Below, piece by piece: positions 60,582-64,000 of a stretch of DNA of 64,000 nt. The DNA comes from Pseudosulfitobacter pseudonitzschiae (lineage in GTDB: Bacteria; Pseudomonadota; Alphaproteobacteria; Rhodobacterales; Rhodobacteraceae): assembly GCF_002222635.1 (NCBI RefSeq), contig NZ_CP022422.1, forward strand, positions 28,795-92,794, written 5' to 3'. Within the stretch, counting starts at the first letter, position 1; each line of letters opens with the position of its first letter. A program made the translations under genes and the position numbers. The notes below the pieces were generated by a model. It did not search any database, had not been told where the DNA came from, and saw nothing but the letters and a program-made list of their open reading frames with translations.

Positions 60582-60616
60582 GGCCCGCTGCCCCTCAAAG
60601 GGAGAGTGGGTCTTTT
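60582..60616 (+). terminator. intrinsic terminator after DUF3768 gene
   Basis: GGCCCGCT pairs with AGTGGGTC (with G-U pairs), with an inner CCCT/AGGG stem, followed by TTTT. It separates the DUF3768 gene from the ParB-like gene, which must have its own promoter in 60617-60697. Confidence 0.65.
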
Positions 60617-60697
60617 GTCGTGGTGATCCCTGAAGCCGGGGATTGGTCACGCGCAAGCGGGCGCGGGCCACACCTCACCCACTTGGAAGGATATCCC

Positions 60698-62680
60698 ATG
60701 ACCACAAGCTTTGCCCCTCTCACCGTCGCCATCGGCGATCTGGTCCCGCATCCCGCCAATGTGCGCAGCAACTCGCCGGAAACCTATGATCCCGAGAACA
60801 TCGCGCATCTGAAGGCCAGCATCGCCGTTCTGGGCTTGCTCCAGCCGCTCCTGGTCCAGAAGCTCGACGGCAAATACGCTGTCCTCGCTGGTGGCCGACG
60901 CCATGCCGCGCTGAAGGAGCTGGTCGCAGACAAGGCCGCGAAGGGGTTCACTGCGAAAACCAAGGTGGACTGCCGCCTTGTCCCTGAGGAGTGCGACGTC
61001 ACCACGGCGCTGTCGCTCGCCGAGAACATCACCCAGGCACCGATGAATGCCATCGACGAGTTCGAGGCCTTCGCCCGGATGATGGAGGTCGACGGCCAGA
61101 CGCCCGAGACGATCGCAAAGACCTTCGGCGCCACGGTGGCGGCCGTGAAAGGCCGGTTGCGCTATGGCCTTATCCACCCCGACATCCGCGCCGCGGCCCG
61201 GGGCAAGGTGATCACGCTCGACACGATGAAGGCCTTCGCCGAGCACCCGAGCCAGGAGGTGCAGCGCGAGGTCTTCGAGGCGCTCACGAAAGACGGCGGC
61301 TATCTGCAGGCCTACACCGTCCGTCAGGCGCTCAAATCCCGCGGGGTGCAGGTTAGCGACGACATCGGGGCTTTCGTGCGCGAAGACTACGAGGCACGCG
61401 GCGGCGCCGTCGCAGCCGATCTGCTGGATGAGCATTCCGTGCTTGAGGATGCGGCTCTGGTCGAGACCATCCTGCTCGAGAAGCTCGGTGCCGCCGCCGA
61501 AGAGGCTCGCATAAAGCTGGGCTTTGCCTGGGCCGATGCGATGGTCCGCTATGATTACGCGACCATGGCCGACTACGGCCGCGTCTATCCCGGCCCGATC
61601 GAGCCGGATGAGGCTGCCCAGAAGCGCATCGATGAGATCACCGCCGAGCTTGAGAAATTGCAGCTCGAGATGGAGGATGAGGGGCTCGAGGACGGTGCCT
61701 ATAATGCCCTTTACGAGCGCGTGGACGCCTTGGAAGAGGAAGCCCGCGACCTGCAGGAGGCCTACAGCGCCGAAGACCTGGCGCGGGCAGGCGTGATCGC
61801 GTCGTGGCAGAGTGGGCAGATCACGTTCCAGGTTGGCCTCGTCCGCCCGGAGGACACCGTCAAAGAGGAGGGCGCGCGGGGCTCCTCGGCCAACCCGACC
61901 GAGGGGGAGGCCCCGGACGCCGGCGAAATCACCTACCCGGCCTCGCTGGCAGAGGACCTCAAGACCGAGCGGGCCATGGCCCTCGGCGCCGCGATGGCGC
62001 TGCATCCCGAAGCCACGCTCGATCTGACGCTCTTCAAGCTGGTCAGTGACGTTCTGGCCAGCGGCATGAGCGTCACGCAGGCGATCAAGATCGATGCCCG
62101 CAAGGAATACCGCAGCCATGCCAAGATGGACGAGATTGACGAGACCTCGCTTGAGCAGGTGGCGGCGGCGCATGATGCGCTTGATCTGTCCTGGCTCGAT
62201 GACACCCGCGCGCCCGCGGATCAGTTCGCGGCGTTTCGCGCGCTGGAGGCCGGCGAGAAGGCCAAGCTTGTGGCCTATGCCACGGCCAGCACCACGCAGT
62301 CCTGCTTCGCGCGGGACCGCCAGCGCGACAGCCTGATGCATGACTTCGAGATCGAGATCATGCCCGACATTCGCGCCCACTGGACACCGAATTCGGCCCT
62401 CTTCAACCGCTTCAAGAAGGCCTGGCTCCTGAAGATCCTCGGCGAGGATCTGGGTCTGACCCAGGAGGCGGTGACGCTGGCTTCGTCGAGCAAGAAGGAG
62501 ATCGTCGCCTTCTGCGACAAGCTCTTCGCCGAGCCCTTCGCCACGCTCACGGACGCGCAGCGCGCTGCCGTGGCCGCCTGGTGCCCGCCGATGATGCAGA
62601 CCGCCGGTGTCGCCTTTGACGAGGCGGAGCCCACTGCGGAAACCCCCGAGCCTGAGAGCGAGGTCGCGCAAGCGGCCTGA
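60698..62680 (+). CDS. large ParB/Srx-like plasmid protein
   Basis: A 660-residue protein with an N-terminal ParB/Srx nuclease-like domain (VAIGDLVPHPANVRSN, YAVLAGGRRHAALKEL, SLAENITQAPMNAIDEFEAF split here by position) and a helix-turn-helix near 150-170 (ETIAKTFGATVAAVKGRLR). An acidic coiled coil follows (about residues 305-370). These COG1475 proteins are common on roseobacter and rhizobial plasmids and are not the partition ParB, which here is RepB. ATG 60698 follows GGAAGGATATCCC. Confidence 0.88.
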   Translation: MTTSFAPLTVAIGDLVPHPANVRSNSPETYDPENIAHLKASIAVLGLLQPLLVQKLDGKYAVLAGGRRHAALKELVADKAAKGFTAKTKVDCRLVPEECDVTTALSLAENITQAPMNAIDEFEAFARMMEVDGQTPETIAKTFGATVAAVKGRLRYGLIHPDIRAAARGKVITLDTMKAFAEHPSQEVQREVFEALTKDGGYLQAYTVRQALKSRGVQVSDDIGAFVREDYEARGGAVAADLLDEHSVLEDAALVETILLEKLGAAAEEARIKLGFAWADAMVRYDYATMADYGRVYPGPIEPDEAAQKRIDEITAELEKLQLEMEDEGLEDGAYNALYERVDALEEEARDLQEAYSAEDLARAGVIASWQSGQITFQVGLVRPEDTVKEEGARGSSANPTEGEAPDAGEITYPASLAEDLKTERAMALGAAMALHPEATLDLTLFKLVSDVLASGMSVTQAIKIDARKEYRSHAKMDEIDETSLEQVAAAHDALDLSWLDDTRAPADQFAAFRALEAGEKAKLVAYATASTTQSCFARDRQRDSLMHDFEIEIMPDIRAHWTPNSALFNRFKKAWLLKILGEDLGLTQEAVTLASSSKKEIVAFCDKLFAEPFATLTDAQRAAVAAWCPPMMQTAGVAFDEAEPTAETPEPESEVAQAA

Positions 62681-62756
62681 GCCATCACGCGACCCGCGCG
62701 TAGATCATGCCACCCGCGCGGGTCGACCCTCCCACACCCAACGGAAAGACATCCCC

Positions 62757-63350
62757 ATGGCTATTCTCAAGTTCTCTGCCTCCGCTGTCGCGGCGCAAAT
62801 CGCACATGCGCGTGCCTGCAAGACCTTCCTGCCCAACTGGAACGGGTCCGTGGACAGGCCGGCCCTGATCCTGATCGTTGGCAATGGTGTGCATCTGTGC
62901 TCGAACGGCATCGATGGTACGACCACCCGTATCGTCACCACCGAGCAGGCCGATCCCTCCTTCGCCTTCGCCGACGGCATGAACCCGTTTCGGGATACCG
63001 ACTGGATGGCGCAGCGCCGCATGGCGTTTCGCGATCTGACAGGCCAGTTCTACACCGACATCCTGGATGACGTGCAGGTGCTCATCGACCGGGGGCGGGG
63101 TGCGATCCGGCTCGCCACCGATGGCCACAGCATCCGCGTCTTCGTGCGCCGGGCCTCGGACTATCTCATCGGCGGGACCTACGAGGTGCCCTCGGGCCTC
63201 GGCGGCACCTTCCGGGTCATTCTCAAGGATGCCTGCGACACCTTCGCGATCGTGCAGAACTGCGGCAATTGCGAGGATTTCGACGCCATGCAGCCCTATC
63301 GCGTGCCGCTGGATGCGCTGATGGAGATCGACGATCGGAGGGCGGCATAG
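62757..63350 (+). CDS. DUF3085-like plasmid protein
   Basis: A 197-residue protein that I tentatively match to DUF3085, from ALILIVGNGVHLCSNGIDG and its place on the plasmid. ATG 62757 has GGAAAGACATCCCC upstream. The C-terminus has two cysteines (CGNCEDF). Its stop (TAG) shares a base with the GTG of the next gene. Confidence 0.65.
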   Translation: MAILKFSASAVAAQIAHARACKTFLPNWNGSVDRPALILIVGNGVHLCSNGIDGTTTRIVTTEQADPSFAFADGMNPFRDTDWMAQRRMAFRDLTGQFYTDILDDVQVLIDRGRGAIRLATDGHSIRVFVRRASDYLIGGTYEVPSGLGGTFRVILKDACDTFAIVQNCGNCEDFDAMQPYRVPLDALMEIDDRRAA

Positions 63351-64000
63351 TGGGATGGCTTTTCTACACCGACCGCCGTATCAAATCCTACGCGGATGAG
63401 AAGGCGGAAATTACACGGCTCTGCACCTTCGAGGGCGACACGCGCAAAACTGAACTGGTCAAGGCCTGCAAGGTCGCCTCCACCTGGTATGCGGCGGCAA
63501 GGGTCACCAATCTCGACGGCACCGCTGTCGAAGACACGACCTATGTGACCGATGCGGATGGCTCCATCACTTTCGCCGCCGTATTCCTTACCCGATATGA
63601 TGACGGCTGCTGGGGCTACAAGGACATGGAGGAAAGCGCGGGACCGGTCGAATCCCGCGCGCCACTGAGCCTATTGGCCCTGCTGTCCGAGCTGAAAGAC
63701 CTAGACAGCTATGCTCATGCCTGGCGCCAGCGCTGCCAGGACTGGGCTGCGATCCCGGACTACGAGGAAGGCGACAAGATCAAGCTCGCAGCACCTGTGA
63801 CGCTCACTGATGGCAGTACCTGCCAGATTGTCACCGCGACCCACTACAGGCGCGGGCGGCAAAAGCGCCGCTGCTACCGCATCGAGGAAACTGGTGGGCT
63901 CGTACGCCTGTCGAAGGCCTCGCTTGCGGGCTCGGAGTTGCTCAGCTCCGCGAAAGGTGCGGCTAGCCCGGTGCTGCGGAGTTCCTGGCGGGGCGAAAGG
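63350..64000 (+). CDS. hypothetical plasmid protein, truncated by window end
   Basis: The frame is open from GTG 63350 to the right edge (217 codons). It begins MGWLFYTDRRIKSYADEK and contains SYAHAWRQRCQDWAAIPDY, DKIKLAAPVTLTDG and basic C-terminal segments. It may belong to DUF6927, an uncertain recollection. It is coupled to the preceding gene. Confidence 0.6.
   Translation, partial: MGWLFYTDRRIKSYADEKAEITRLCTFEGDTRKTELVKACKVASTWYAAARVTNLDGTAVEDTTYVTDADGSITFAAVFLTRYDDGCWGYKDMEESAGPVESRAPLSLLALLSELKDLDSYAHAWRQRCQDWAAIPDYEEGDKIKLAAPVTLTDGSTCQIVTATHYRRGRQKRRCYRIEETGGLVRLSKASLAGSELLSSAKGAASPVLRSSWRGER

Noticed and set aside
60647..62671. 674-codon open frame on the minus strand opposite the ParB-like gene
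   Set aside because: The plus-strand frame has clear ParB/Srx motifs and a ribosome site; the minus frame is a GC-bias shadow without motifs.
1..64000. tRNA, rRNA, integron or prophage structural genes
   Set aside because: Read on both strands; no tRNA-like CCA-ended cloverleaf, rRNA, integrase with attC, or phage head/tail gene was recognised.

Overview
The window is a piece of a large alphaproteobacterial plasmid, most likely from the Rhodobacteraceae (roseobacter group). The support is a complete repABC replication/partition module with matching centromere palindromes, a VirB-type conjugation operon, the ArdC / DUF3768 / ParB-like backbone genes common on roseobacter plasmids, and moderately high GC with alphaproteobacterial codon use. 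I found no tRNA, rRNA or CRISPR array.

Layout. (1) 1-6054, minus strand: start of a type IV secretion operon (126-aa leader gene, VirB1-like transglycosylase, VirB2, VirB3, VirB4, VirB7-like lipoprotein, second transglycosylase, VirB5 running off the left edge), mostly joined by ATGA stop/start overlaps. (2) 6211-8135: small secreted or regulatory genes. (3) 8338-17650, plus strand: a defence-like operon led by a FitAB/VapBC-type toxin-antitoxin pair, then an MmeI/Eco57I-like DNA methyltransferase, an unknown 294-aa protein, an AlbA_2 (Schlafen-like) ATP-binding protein, a superfamily 2 helicase and a GIY-YIG nuclease. The first genes are translationally coupled, and a 49-codon remnant of a second helicase N-terminus lies inside the operon. 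(4) 17965-41937: a 24-kb catabolic region with two complete Liv-type ABC importers, three acyl-CoA synthetases, two SCP-x-like thiolases, acyl-CoA dehydrogenase, enoyl-CoA hydratase, two short-chain dehydrogenases and a CaiB/alpha-methylacyl-CoA racemase-like enzyme, controlled by TetR, AraC and MerR proteins. It looks like uptake plus CoA activation plus beta-oxidation of a branched or cyclic carboxylic acid; the substrate cannot be read from the sequence.

(5) 42143-44444: decayed zone with a truncated DUF1612/RHE_PE00001-like gene cut at an ISKra4-family insertion sequence. (6) 44509-49888: a WYL-domain regulator divergent from sbcD-sbcC and a coupled small zinc-ribbon protein, possibly a second nuclease-based defence or repair module. 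(7) 50047-58083: intact DUF1612/RHE_PE00001-like gene, serine recombinase, VapBC pair, repA-repB-(antisense RNA)-repC, two parS palindromes and a Fic protein. (8) 58377-64000: plasmid backbone genes (ArdC anti-restriction, DUF3768, large ParB-like protein, DUF3085-like and others), several with a near-identical start-codon context.

The plasmid therefore combines self-transfer, stable inheritance, two addiction modules, two candidate defence modules and one large catabolic cargo. The most promising undescribed system is the TA-led methyltransferase/helicase/GIY-YIG operon; the WYL-SbcCD-zinc protein module is second.
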